64,000 bases of DNA from Nansenia antarctica (taxonomy: Eukaryota; Chordata; Actinopteri; Argentiniformes; Microstomatidae), in NCBI GenBank assembly GCA_963989245.1, contig OZ022341.1, forward strand, positions 58,253,092 to 58,317,091. Direction: 5' to 3'. A model generated the notes under the pieces. It saw only the letters and a program-made list of their open reading frames with translations, made no database searches and was not told the origin of the DNA. Below are positions 55,461 through 64,000 of this stretch, piece after piece. Both the position numbers and the translations under genes were made by a program. How positions within the stretch are numbered: position 1 is the stretch's first letter; every line of letters begins with the position of its first letter.

Positions 55461-58400
55461 TCTCAGCTCCTCTGTAGCCTTTATAGCTGTGACTAGCCGG
55501 TCAGCTATGCTGTCCTCTGGATGGAGCTTTAATAGTTTCCATTTTGAAATGATCAGCCAGCAGAAACCGACAAATGGCTGCTTAGCTGCTGCAAGGGTGT
55601 GGATTTTGGTTAAGTTATCCTGTATTTTGTACTTGATTTGTAAAGATATATAAAGTATACTATACAGGGCCGAGAAAAAGTATGTGAACCCCTACACAAT
55701 TTTCACATTTTGAAACATTGAAGCCCGAAACTTAAATGCATTTATTTTAGATTTGTTTACGCTGATCTTCTCCACACATTAAAAGTGGAACAACTATTCT
55801 AGAAAATGTATAGAACCAGTAAACAATTAAATAATTATGTGACCCCTTGGAAATGGCAAACTGAAATAAATGTAAAACAATTTCAGGCTCAAATGCAAAA
55901 ATAGAGAAAGCTTTTTCTTGGCACTGCTTTAATATTTTTTGGGTTTTCCAGATGTATATATATGAGTATGAGTATGTTTGCTCAGCCACTGACCATCAAT
56001 AACCTCTAGCTTTCTTTCACACAAACTCTGTTTTCTCTTCATTGTTTCAGAGTTGGGCTCCCCTAAAGACCTTGTCACAAGCGATGTTACAGACACCAGC
56101 TTTGCAGCTTCGTGGACGGCTGCCCTTGGGAACGTGAAGATGTATAGGATCCGGTGGAAGTCTCTGTTCACTGAGGAGTCTGGAGAGAAGAATGTTCTTG
56201 GAGATGTAACTAACACCGTCCTGGAGGACCTGACACCAGAGACCCTTTACCAGGTGTCTGTCCAGGCCGCCTATGGACACGGAGACGGAGACCCTCTCAC
56301 TGGACAGGAGACCACAGATGGTAAGACTATAACCCCATTAGCTCCCACTCTACTCCTTTGTAGCCAGGGACAGCTATCAGTGTTAAGAGGTTGAGACAAT
56401 GGGATTAGAAGTCAGTCCATTTTACCCAGTGAAGGTGGATTTCCGTTGCATAAGGAAAGAATATGGACTTTTATTCAGAAGAATTGTAGATGTTTTCTGC
56501 AGTGGAAAACTGAGGTGGTGACAGTTTTGATGCAGTATGTGTGTTGAGATAACGTCACTCTTGTTGAGGGGAACGCTTTTAAAATGATGCATGTGTGCAG
56601 CATATGACATAATGTGTGCTGAATTCAGAATTTAGACACACTCTAAAAATGACCACATATATGACCTCCCATATACACACATGGGAAATCATATTGATGG
56701 AAACTTTCCCAAACAGGCCAGTTTTGTGACGGTTTGAATAGACACGTGTAGATATGGAAAGACACTTGGTTTATTGACTCTGGCAAGCCTGTCAAGCATA
56801 TTTCGACCAGGAACAACCATGAGACATCTCAGGAGATCTCACCTCTTTCATATCCGTGCTTACCTTGTTACATTTGCACGGCAGAACCAATGGATCTCCG
56901 TGGTAACCATGGTAACGGGGTCACAGGTCACACTCAGGTCAATCAACACATTGAGGAGTTGGACGCCATGTTTTTTTCCGCCAATAAAAATCCTCCCAGT
57001 GAAGTGTAGTTGACCTGAAAAGTTTCCTGGGATCATTAACTTTTCGGATGGATTGCCCTGGATTCCTCTTGCATGCAGAAACGGTGGAATAATTCAACCA
57101 TATTACCATAGTCTATGGAGGTTACATTTAGAACAGAGAATGAGAACGTTTTTCGAGAAGTCACCTTTTTCCCCCCAAATCATTTATATTGATCGTCTCA
57201 AAATGTGTGCTGTCCCCCTGACATACTTATTTAGGGGCGGCTGTGGCACAGGAGGTAGAGTCGCCGCCTAATGATCACAAGGTTGGCAGATCGGCGGTTC
57301 AAGCCCCGGCTGGCCACATGTCAAAGTGTCCTTGGGCAAGACACTGAACCCCAAAATTGCTCCCAGTGAGCGGGCCAGCGCCTTGCATGGCAGCTTGCCG
57401 CCATTGGTGTGTGAATGTGTGTGTGAATGGATGAATGAGAGGCCGTTGTAAAGCGCTTTGGAGCAGCAAAAAAGGCACTATATAAGTGCAGTCCATTTAC
57501 CATTTATTTATGCTAGAGTAGATGTGCTATGAACTCTGACTATTTCCTCCTCTTCTCTCTCCTCAGTATCTGCTGCTGCTAAAATGCTGACTGTGTCTGA
57601 CGAGACTGAGCGAAGCATGAAAGTCACATGGATGGCAGCTCCTGGCAAAGTGGTCAACTACCGGGTGACGTACACACACCCCGGAGGGAAAGAGCTGGTC
57701 ATGAAGGTCCCCGCCACGGCCACCTCCACTGTCCTGAAGCGGCTGCAGCCCATGACCACCTATGACATCACGGTGCACCCCATCTACAAGCGTGGAGAAG
57801 GAAAAGCAAGGCAAGGAGTAGGAACGACACGTACGTTGGTCCATAACTCAACCCCATGAAAGACAGTATGTGCTGGTACAATGTGGGACGGGGGAGGTGT
57901 CCATTCAGCAGGGCACCTAAGACACTTGGTCATAGACACACACACACACTCACACACACACACGCACACACACACGCACAGACAGACTAACTCATGGCAT
58001 GATCTATGACACTGAGCTTTAGAATTGTATTACGGACTAATACGAAACTGACTTGGAATGTGGACTGGGAATGTGGGTTGGCTGATTTCAATGAAAACCT
58101 TCAGTAATAGTATGACCTAGTTGTTGAAATCTTCTCTATGACTTTGTTCTGATATTTCTGCCCTGTTTTCCACATTTTAGTGTCACCCTACAAAGCCCCC
58201 AGAAACCTGCAGACCTCAGAGCCCGCTAAGACCAGTTTCCGGGTCACATGGGACCCAGCACCTGGGCAGGTGCGTGGCTACAAAGTCACCTTTCACCCCA
58301 GTGGCAATGATATTGACCTCGGAGAACTTCTTGTTGGTCCCTATGACAACACAGTGGTCTTAGAGGAACTCAGGTGAGAGATATTTTCAGAAAGATGTGA

Positions 58401-61400
58401 ATAATTGGATATTGTTACACGTACTGTATAAACAGTTTCGTTATGTGAGGATATGCTATTTAATCTCAACTTTCCATCAGGGCTGGAACAAAATATTCCG
58501 TAGCAGTGTCTGGAATGTTTGATGGTGGGGAGAGTGTGCCACTGGCTGGAGAGGAGAAGACCACCCTCTCCGACGCACCCGAGCCTCCACCATTGGAACC
58601 TCTGGGTAAAACTTGACAGCACCATGACCTCCCTCCGCCACACACTGAGCTACACACACAGACAACCACATAGACAAAACCACAGACATACACTTTCCCA
58701 GCCATAGCCTATTTTTGTTCCCACAGCTCAATAGTCGAGCAGCAGAGGTTTCCCCAAGAGAAATATGACACAGATGAGCACAGAACAGTGAGTTATGTGC
58801 TGTCAAATGGAATCAAAATCATAAACATTTTGGAATTAAACACCAAAATACAAAGCCCTTGATTATAATGAGTATTACGATGACTTTTCGCTGTTTGGTT
58901 CGAATTAACTTTTCATATCTCATTCAGGGTGTGATTGGGTGTACTGGTAAATTCTAATATTATTTTGCATACGTAACAGTACGGTGAGAAGTGGATAACA
59001 ACATGGCTAACATTTTTCAACCTTCTTTCTTCTTTCTTTTTTCTTTTTTTGATCCAACATGCCAACCCTAATTGTGCAGCCGCAAACAAATATCTTTCAT
59101 CAATATTCTATTCCGTTATAAAGCATATTTTCAAACCTAAATGCTTTTTAACATGCAAAAGTTAATATCCAATTATTTCGATGCAAAAAAGGCTTGAAAA
59201 GGCTTAATAGGCTTAATATGTTTGCAATTAGGGATGTTTTATAACCCGGACAGTTCGCTGTGCCGAGCTGCCAGAGAGCCTCATGCCGCTAGAAACAGTT
59301 TATTTTCCTCATATAAGACCCCAGAGAGTTGCTGACCCTGGGCAGAAATTCCCACTGCAATAGGGAGCAGACCCAGTGACACACTCCACAAGCATGGGCT
59401 GGTTGTTTCACTCACAAGTTCCACTCACTCACACTCCACAAACAGACACAATGGACCAGGGGAGTGCTGGTGGAGGTAGAAATCAGAGGATATGGCATTC
59501 TTCATTCCATTCCATACATTACAATGACGTCCTATGACGTCCACCACCAGCCTCCACTGTCATGGACAATCACACTCCAACTATGGCAGCATTGGCCACT
59601 GGATGAGTGGTTTGGCACTAGTGTTTAATGGCAATGGCAGGAACCTTTCGTGCTCCTTAACATGATGGAATTCTTTTGGTTACTGTGTGTCATCTATAAC
59701 ACAAGTTTCCTTACAATTAGGAATAGTATCACTCTTTAGGCTATGAGACATGGCCAAACACCAAGTCAGCTTAGACAGCTGTTAAACTGCTAAGACAAAT
59801 TATGCTCAGATGCATTGAATACAACAAAGTCATTGTATCATCTGTGTTGGATCAGACGCCTCTAAGTGTATGTCTGTCTCGGTTCATGACATCTGGTTTT
59901 GTTGATTAATGTCTCACAGATTTACATTGGGCTTATGAGTGCTTTGTTTACCAGCGTGATATAACTCAAACATAACGCTGCAATAATCAAATATATGTTT
60001 GGACAATCCCTAAAACATCGTCAAGCATCTGTTTTTCTATTTTGCAATAAAAAAAATGGGTAAATACATTTTCTTCTAACTTGTTTTCAATTGCAGACAC
60101 AGTGGCAGATATCATAACTCAGTGTCCAAAAGAGTGCATCTGTGCCTTTTTTACTCTGCGGACGAGAAACCCCTTTCACCCCCACAGGTGTCTGGAGTAG
60201 CAAGTACGAAGCACAGCAGGAATGTGCAATAACTCTGGGAGAGAAGTCCCTCGTATATCACCTATCAGGAGGGTTTGTTGTTCAAGGGGACAAACTCAGT
60301 CACAGCCTCAGAAACGTCCTAAAGGCAGGAGGCCTGAAAAGCGTTTGGATATACAACAGGATTGACATGCAGGGAAAAAGAAGACAAAAAGATGACCTTC
60401 AGAGCAAAAATTGTTAATCCTACAGAAGAAAGATACCAACTTTTACAAAACGTGTAAAAAATGTTTGTTTTGTAAAATTGTAATGTAAAGTTTGTTATTG
60501 TATTATTGGAAATGCCTCTCTGCCCCATGCTCGTTCATTTCTGTGTATTTGGTTTGTGTAAACGTGTCTGTAATGTGTTCTTCTTCTCCTCACCCCTCTT
60601 CACACACATTCTCTTATCTATTATACTACACAGACTGTACCAACTGGACATATCCGAGGGATGTCCATTGTATCAGGCCTCTCTCTCACTGCCCTCTCTT
60701 CCATCCTCACAGAAGCCAAGTGTAAGACCAAGGCCAAGGCTGACATGATTTTGCTGGTCGATGGGTCATGGAGTATTGGCCGTCTGAACTTCAAAACCAT
60801 CCGCGCCTTCATCTCTCGCATGGTTGGCGTCTTTGACATCGGCCCTGATAGAGTCATGATCGGTAATCTTTGTTTTGATCAGATTCCTTTGGTGATATGA
60901 TGGCATACAGTAGGTTTGTCAAAAAGGTAATTTAAAGTAAATGATGGGATTTACTACAATGAATAGTAGCTGCTAAGTTGTTTTCACTGGGCATGATCTT
61001 ATTGTTTTGGACCTCATCATGTGTTCTAACCAGGTCTGGCTCAGTACAGTGGAGACCCCAAGACTGAGTGGCACCTGAATGCTCACCCAACCCGGGACTC
61101 TCTGTTGAATGCTGTGGCCAACCTTCCTTACAAAGGGGGAAACACCATGACAGGTGAAGTATTATCATCATCCAATTAAGACATGGTCATCTTTTCCTTT
61201 TCCTGTCACAAACTTGAAAGTTGACAGTTGATCTTTCCACATGGCTCCTTGTAGGTATGGCCCTGAACTACATCCTTCAGAACAATTTCAGACCCAACGT
61301 GGGACTGCGACCCGACACTCGCAAAATTGGCATTCTCATCACTGACGGCAAGTCCCAGGATGAGATCATCACCAACTCTCAGGTGCTGAGGGACGAGAAC

Positions 61401-62588
61401 ATCGAGCTCTACGCCATTGGTGGGTGACTCTCCAAATGAAGACACAACACCTTGCATGTTTAATGTGATCATCACAAGTCCTGATTACAGACCGATGTTA
61501 CAGTACAATGAATTGACTCTTGTTTTTACTGCTGTACTGATGTAAATTATTCATAATTTTGTCATTCCTCCACTGAAGTGAATGTTGTGTCGTGTTGCTT
61601 TTAGGTGTGAAGAATGCTGATGAGAATGAGTTGAGGTCCATCGCCTCTGACCCAGATGATATTCACATGTACAACGTGAATGACTTCTCCTTCCTGATGG
61701 ACATCGTGGATGATCTCACTCACAACCTTTGTAACAGTGTGAAGGGCCCAGGTAATCCATCTTTCCCAATTATTCTTTCTTTCACTGCCTCCCGAATCAA
61801 GGAGAGACAAAATAATGAGACAGGATACTTCTGAATTGATAAAGTCAACAGATAAAATTCCTGGCAGGTAGTTCTTCTTCTTCATCCACTCACTGCTGAG
61901 TCAGTCAGGTTATTTGTATTCGGTACAAAATTCGGGATCTTTATAAGATGCCAAAAGAAACACAGACAGAATCGGATGGTGGGAAGGAAATGTTAAACAG
62001 TCATTTAATCCTTAACCCAGAACAATCTGTGCTGATCTTCCCCGTCCATATCACAGTCAGATTAGCAAATGTGGTAAAGTAAACTACCAAGAGCAGCATG
62101 ATAAGAGCCAATGAGCAGACAGAATGCAAGCCAACACTTGGACGTGGATGTTGTCATAAAACTGTCACTACTTTACCTAACACACTTGATCATATTGGTT
62201 TCTTAATGTTGGAATCTTTTGCTTTGGACAGGCTTTGGTCTTTAAATCAAATTTAAGAGTAAACACAATAGTGATTTACTACCTAGCTAGGGAAACTATT
62301 TTGCTAAGGTGACAAAATGGTGATGTCTATACCAGGTCCACAGACCCCCTGTCCGCCAATGTGATTGGGACAGATTTGTGGTCAGAGGGTTCAGTGCATG
62401 AATAACTTGACATGTCAGCTCACATTCTCTATGCTCCTCATCCAGGAGGAGAACTGGAGCCACCCACTGACCTGGTGACCTCCGAGGTGACCCACCACTC
62501 GTTCCGTGCCACCTGGACGGCACCCGATGGCCCAGTGGAAAAGTACCGCATCGAGTACATGACCGTGGCTGGAGGCCCAACAGAAACG
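41749..62588 (+). CDS. COL12A1: COL12A1, collagen type XII alpha 1 chain (N-terminal 1430 codons; partial)
   Basis: Collagen XII is a secreted FACIT collagen that sits on collagen I fibrils in tendon, fascia, bone and skin. Twenty-one coding exons are present: 41749-41818, 44498-44614, 45000-45143, 45556-45612, 46618-46881, 46967-47131, 47639-47812, 47967-48257, 48396-48998, 50075-50353, 50477-50752, 51514-51786, 56051-56320, 57567-57830, 58181-58373, 58481-58605, 60713-60862, 61034-61153, 61255-61419, 61605-61751 and 62446-62588. Domain order by residue: signal peptide 1-23, FN3-1 to 110, VWA1 130-330, FN3-2 to 427, VWA2 to 628, FN3-3 to FN3-8 to 1188, VWA3 to 1382, start of FN3-9. This order and the sequences (for example [28 protein letters not shown]) match vertebrate COL12A1. 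No frameshift was seen. The remaining FN3 domains, VWA4, the thrombospondin-like domain and the triple helix are beyond the window. Confidence 0.97.
41819..44497 (+). other. COL12A1: COL12A1 intron 1
   Basis: 2.7 kb with one long GT microsatellite (43192-43270). No other element recognised. Confidence 0.85.
43192..43270. repeat. (GT)n microsatellite
   Basis: About 38 GT units with one GAGT interruption near 43233. Confidence 0.97.
44498..45143 (+). CDS. COL12A1: COL12A1 coding exons 2-3: FN3-1
   Basis: Exons 44498-44614 and 45000-45143, both phase 1 at each end. They encode one fibronectin type III domain: [20 protein letters not shown] ... [20 protein letters not shown]. The conserved Trp of strand B (MTWK) and the LTPDVDY turn are present. 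Confidence 0.92.
44657..44762 (+). repeat. Retroposon 3' tail followed by a (CTTA)n microsatellite
   Basis: 44657-44710 reads AAAGCGCTTTGAGTTGCATT ... GGCGCTATATAAATAAAGC, the 3' end shared by many fish SINEs and their partner LINEs. It grades directly into about 13 CTTA units. The body of the element is missing. It lies in COL12A1 intron 2. Confidence 0.75.
45556..45612 (+). CDS. COL12A1: COL12A1 coding exon 4: linker between FN3-1 and VWA1
   Basis: 19 codons, [19 protein letters not shown], low complexity, phase 1 at both ends. Its place and size match the Lys/Pro-rich linker of the human protein. Acceptor TTTCAG|TCC, donor CA|GTAAGT. Confidence 0.85.
46137..46260 (-). repeat. (AAT)n plus reversed retroposon 3' tail
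   Basis: An ATA/AAT run is followed by TTTATATAGCGCTTTTCCAG, the reverse complement of the GCGCTATATAAA tail seen at 44657. Probably a 5'-truncated SINE or LINE fragment on the minus strand, in COL12A1 intron 4. Confidence 0.6.
46618..47812 (+). CDS. COL12A1: COL12A1 coding exons 5-7: VWA1
   Basis: Exons 46618-46881, 46967-47131 and 47639-47812, all phase 1. They encode the first von Willebrand A domain: [20 protein letters not shown] with the DxSxS metal-site motif, [30 protein letters not shown] and [20 protein letters not shown]. The metal-binding motif is intact. Confidence 0.95.
47967..48257 (+). CDS. COL12A1: COL12A1 coding exon 8: FN3-2
   Basis: [20 protein letters not shown] ... [20 protein letters not shown] ... 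[16 protein letters not shown], a complete FN3 domain in one exon, phase 1 at both ends, ending in the [11 protein letters not shown] linker. Confidence 0.95.
48396..48998 (+). CDS. COL12A1: COL12A1 coding exon 9: VWA2 in a single exon
   Basis: 201 codons holding the whole second VWA domain: [94 protein letters not shown]. DxSxS is present. VWA1 uses three exons and VWA3 four, so this one is unusual within the gene. Confidence 0.96.
48999..50074 (+). other. COL12A1: COL12A1 intron 9
   Basis: 1.1 kb of AT-rich sequence; nothing recognised. Confidence 0.8.
50075..50353 (+). CDS. COL12A1: COL12A1 coding exon 10: FN3-3
   Basis: [20 protein letters not shown] ... [20 protein letters not shown], matching the human FN3-3 in place. 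Phase requires the donor GAGG|GTTAAT, a weak non-consensus donor. Acceptor CTCCAG|GCT. Confidence 0.9.
50477..50752 (+). CDS. COL12A1: COL12A1 coding exon 11: FN3-4
   Basis: [20 protein letters not shown] ... [20 protein letters not shown]. One exon, one FN3, phase 1 at both ends. Confidence 0.94.
50977..51030. repeat. (GT)n(GA) microsatellite
   Basis: About 23 GT units then GAGAGAG, in COL12A1 intron 11. Confidence 0.95.
51514..51786 (+). CDS. COL12A1: COL12A1 coding exon 12: FN3-5
   Basis: [20 protein letters not shown] ... [20 protein letters not shown], close to the human FN3-5 (STMKLSW shared). Phase 1 at both ends. Confidence 0.94.
53797..53970. repeat. (GA)n/(GGGA)n polypurine tract
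   Basis: About 174 bp of almost pure purine: GA units, two blocks of GGGA units, then GA again. The only pyrimidines are isolated C bases near 53830 and 53862. Confidence 0.97.
55421..55460. repeat. (GT)n microsatellite
   Basis: About 19 GT units in COL12A1 intron 12. Confidence 0.95.
55665..55926. mobile_element. Degenerate 262-bp MITE, Tc1/mariner-like ends
   Basis: The left end reads TA-CAGGGCCGAGAAAAAGTATG; the right end, reversed, reads CAGTGCCAAGAAAAAGC. Such ends are typical of a fish Tc1/mariner-type MITE. The right TA is mutated and the interior has no coding. It ends 124 bp before COL12A1 exon 13. Confidence 0.6.
56051..56320 (+). CDS. COL12A1: COL12A1 coding exon 13: FN3-6
   Basis: [20 protein letters not shown] ... 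[20 protein letters not shown], matching human FN3-6 (SWKSLYDD...GEKNLP). Phase 1 at both ends. Confidence 0.95.
57234..57503 (+). mobile_element. tRNA-derived SINE, V-SINE-like
   Basis: A full-length element with an A-box (TGGCACAGGAG, 57244-57254), a B-box (GGTTCAAGCCC, 57296-57306), the central core GTGTCCTTGGGCAAGACAC, and a 3' tail with AAAGCGCTTTGGAG...GGCACTATATAAGTGCAG. The 7-bp direct repeat TTATTTA flanks it (57227-57233 and 57504-57510). The core is that of the vertebrate V-SINE superfamily. It lies in COL12A1 intron 13, 64 bp before the exon 14 acceptor region. Confidence 0.93.
57567..57830 (+). CDS. COL12A1: COL12A1 coding exon 14: FN3-7
   Basis: [20 protein letters not shown] ... 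[20 protein letters not shown], very close to human FN3-7 ([20 protein letters not shown]). Phase 1 at both ends; donor ACAC|GTACGT. Confidence 0.95.
57939..57980. repeat. (CA)n microsatellite, interrupted
   Basis: CA units with CT and CG interruptions, in COL12A1 intron 14. Confidence 0.9.
58181..58605 (+). CDS. COL12A1: COL12A1 coding exons 15-16: FN3-8
   Basis: Exons 58181-58373 and 58481-58605 split one FN3 domain inside an Arg codon (phase 2), the only non-phase-1 junction in the window. Sequence: [20 protein letters not shown] ... [30 protein letters not shown], then a Pro-rich linker EPPPLEPL. Confidence 0.95.
58606..60712 (+). other. COL12A1: COL12A1 intron 16
   Basis: 2.1 kb, AT-rich. 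No repeat recognised. A possible cryptic exon begins at 60097 (see findings). Confidence 0.75.
60713..61751 (+). CDS. COL12A1: COL12A1 coding exons 17-20: VWA3
   Basis: Exons 60713-60862, 61034-61153, 61255-61419 and 61605-61751, all phase 1. They encode [20 protein letters not shown] with intact DxSx[46 protein letters not shown] and the C-terminal [14 protein letters not shown]. This is the third VWA domain and the first one kept in the short collagen XII form. Confidence 0.96.
61752..62445 (+). other. COL12A1: COL12A1 intron 20
   Basis: 0.7 kb; nothing recognised. Confidence 0.8.
62446..62588 (+). CDS. COL12A1: COL12A1 coding exon 21: first half of FN3-9
   Basis: [20 protein letters not shown] ... 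[18 protein letters not shown]. The second half of the domain must lie beyond the window. The right edge is set at ACG|GTTAGC, a weak donor, and is the least certain exon end here. Confidence 0.85.
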
Positions 62589-64000
62589 GTTAGCCCTATA
62601 TTTACCTCTCTTCTTTCCTCTCTCCCGCTTCTACTACACTCATGCATTTGAAGATCTTCAGCTCTTACACCTGGTTTAGATATGAAGTGGAATTAGCTTT
62701 GTGGTTCATTTTCAGCTGAATTCTTTCTCAGACCTCGGTGACTCGTATTGCCGAGGTCATCAGGTCACTTTCGCAGTAGTCTTATTTTCTCTGTTTATCC
62801 AGGCGCTTTTAGTGAAACTGCCCTATTCGGTATCAAGTGGTCCACAGTGTAATGCTTGCATCCATCTTGAAGAATTGGGATAAAAATGTATTCCCCAGTA
62901 CAACTTCAGACAGTTATGGATGGACTCTACGCAAGTTAACATTATCATATCTCCAAAATATATTTTGTGGTTAATAATGATTGATAATGATTTGCTCATC
63001 CTTGTGTAACAGACACTCGATCATATTGGATCCTAGATTCAACTCTGTGATAACCTGGTCACAATTATGTCATGCAGTTTTAACAGAACCGTTATCTAGC
63101 GCACAACATCACTTTAATGCACATAGGAAGAATTAAAATAGAGTATCAACAAATAAACAAATGCATTAGTTTAAAAGTAACATACAACTGTAGTAAACAA
63201 ACTGAAGTTTAACTATATGATGGATATAATATGAACCATAATATGACCATTATGTTTAACGCTATGTGTGTCAAGGACACACAGGAGACTGGTGCCCATA
63301 GTCTACCGAGAAACTCAAACTGTCCTTACCATCCCAGCTTGTCCTTACCATCCCAGATTGTCCTTACCATCCCAGCTTGTCCTTACCATCCCAGCTTGTC
63401 CTTACCATCCCAGATTGTCCTTACCATCCCAACTTGTCCTTACCATCCCAACTTGTCCTTACCATCCCAACTTGTCCTTAACATCCCAACTTGTCCTTAC
63501 CATCCCAGCTTGTCCTTACCATCCCAACTTGTCCTTACCATCCCAACTTGTCCTTACCATCCCAACTTGTCCTTAACATCCCAACTTGTCCTTAACATCC
63601 CAGCTTGTCCTTACCATCCCAGCTTGTCCTTACCATCCCAACTTGTCCTTACCATCCCAACTTGTCCTTACCATCCCAACTTGTCCTTACCATCCCAACT
63701 TGTCCTTAACATCCCAACTTGTCCTTACCATCCCAGATTGTCCTTACCATCCCAACTTGTCCTTAACATCCCAGCTTGTCCTTAACATCCCAACTTGTCC
63801 TTACCATCCCAGCTTGTCCTTACCATCCCAACAATAAGACATCAGACCTGTACTATCAGGCCTGTACTGTACTGTACTATACATTACAATAGCAAAGGAA
63901 TTGACGAGGCGTGATTTCTTCAGGATGTCCTCCAGGCAAGCTCAGTCAACTGTAAATAGGTGTTCCTGGCTGAGAGAGGGGGGCACTGATCACCATTCAC
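62589..64000 (+). other. COL12A1: COL12A1 intron 21 (continues past the window)
   Basis: No further exon is seen. The interval holds the 19-bp minisatellite at 63321-63832. Confidence 0.7.
63321..63832. repeat. 19-bp minisatellite, about 27 copies
   Basis: Unit TTGTCCTTACCATCCCAAC in tandem with few variants: AGC, AGA or AAC at the end and TTACC or TTAAC in the middle. Since 19 is not a multiple of three, each frame repeats every 57 bp, which gives long false open frames rich in Ser, Leu, Pro, Thr and Cys. Confidence 0.98.

Larger units (their letters stand above)
51787..56050 (+). other. COL12A1: COL12A1 intron 12
   Basis: The largest COL12A1 intron here, 4.3 kb. It holds a long polypurine repeat (53797-53970), a GT repeat (55421-55460) and a degenerate MITE (55665-55926). 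No exon recognised; the frames near 52100-52900 are not family-like. Confidence 0.8.

Noticed and set aside
63321..63832. CRISPR-like array
   Set aside because: The repeats are directly contiguous without spacers, and the DNA is a vertebrate genome.
63231..63837. 184-codon frame resembling a repetitive Pro/Ser-rich protein
   Set aside because: It is a 19-bp tandem repeat read in rotating frames. All three frames look similar, which a real gene would not do.

Overview
The window is vertebrate nuclear DNA, almost certainly from a ray-finned (teleost) fish. The evidence is split genes with GT-AG introns, very long CA/GT and CT/GA microsatellites, tRNA-derived SINEs with a teleost-style core and tail, small Tc1/mariner-type elements, and four genes whose order matches a conserved vertebrate block (human 6q13-q14). 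I cannot name the species. I did not notice full-length Tc1 copies of the kind common in salmonids, but that is weak evidence.

All four recognised genes lie on the + strand. (1) FILIP1 (filamin A interacting protein) has a probable non-coding first exon ending at 5535 and coding exons from 13769 to 27395. Its main coiled-coil exon holds a 200-N assembly gap flanked by a 124-bp duplicate, and several single-base frameshifts. (2) TMEM30A (CDC50A, flippase beta subunit) is complete: seven exons, 32916-35163, 366 codons. (3) COX7A2 (cytochrome c oxidase subunit 7A2) is complete: four exons, 36895-38424, 83 codons, starting about 0.57 kb after the TMEM30A poly(A) signal. (4) COL12A1 (collagen XII alpha 1) is partial. 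Twenty-one coding exons (41749-62588, 1430 codons) cover the signal peptide, FN3-1, VWA1, FN3-2, VWA2, FN3-3 to FN3-8, VWA3 and half of FN3-9. The rest, including the collagen triple helix, lies beyond the right edge.

The genes are not an operon and do unrelated jobs: cytoskeleton and filamin turnover, phospholipid flipping, respiration, extracellular matrix. What links them is conserved synteny. The non-coding part holds several small mobile elements: a 253-bp MITE with perfect 30-bp ends, a 908-bp Tc1/mariner-like relic with a transposase remnant, a 615-bp foldback element abutting a SINE, a MITE in the TMEM30A 3' UTR, a 125-bp MITE in COL12A1 intron 0, a degenerate MITE in COL12A1 intron 12, a V-SINE-like SINE in intron 13, and an LTR-like block between FILIP1 and TMEM30A. 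There is also a 99-bp near-perfect palindrome in TMEM30A intron 2 and a 27-copy, 19-bp minisatellite at the right end.

I found no new multi-gene system. The best leads are complementary GA/CU repeats at the two ends of one FILIP1 intron, the fresh palindrome in TMEM30A, the mis-assembled FILIP1 exon, and an exon-phase layout in COL12A1 that predicts the short collagen XII isoform. Exon boundaries were set by eye from reading frame, splice sites and remembered human protein sequences; no alignment was run.
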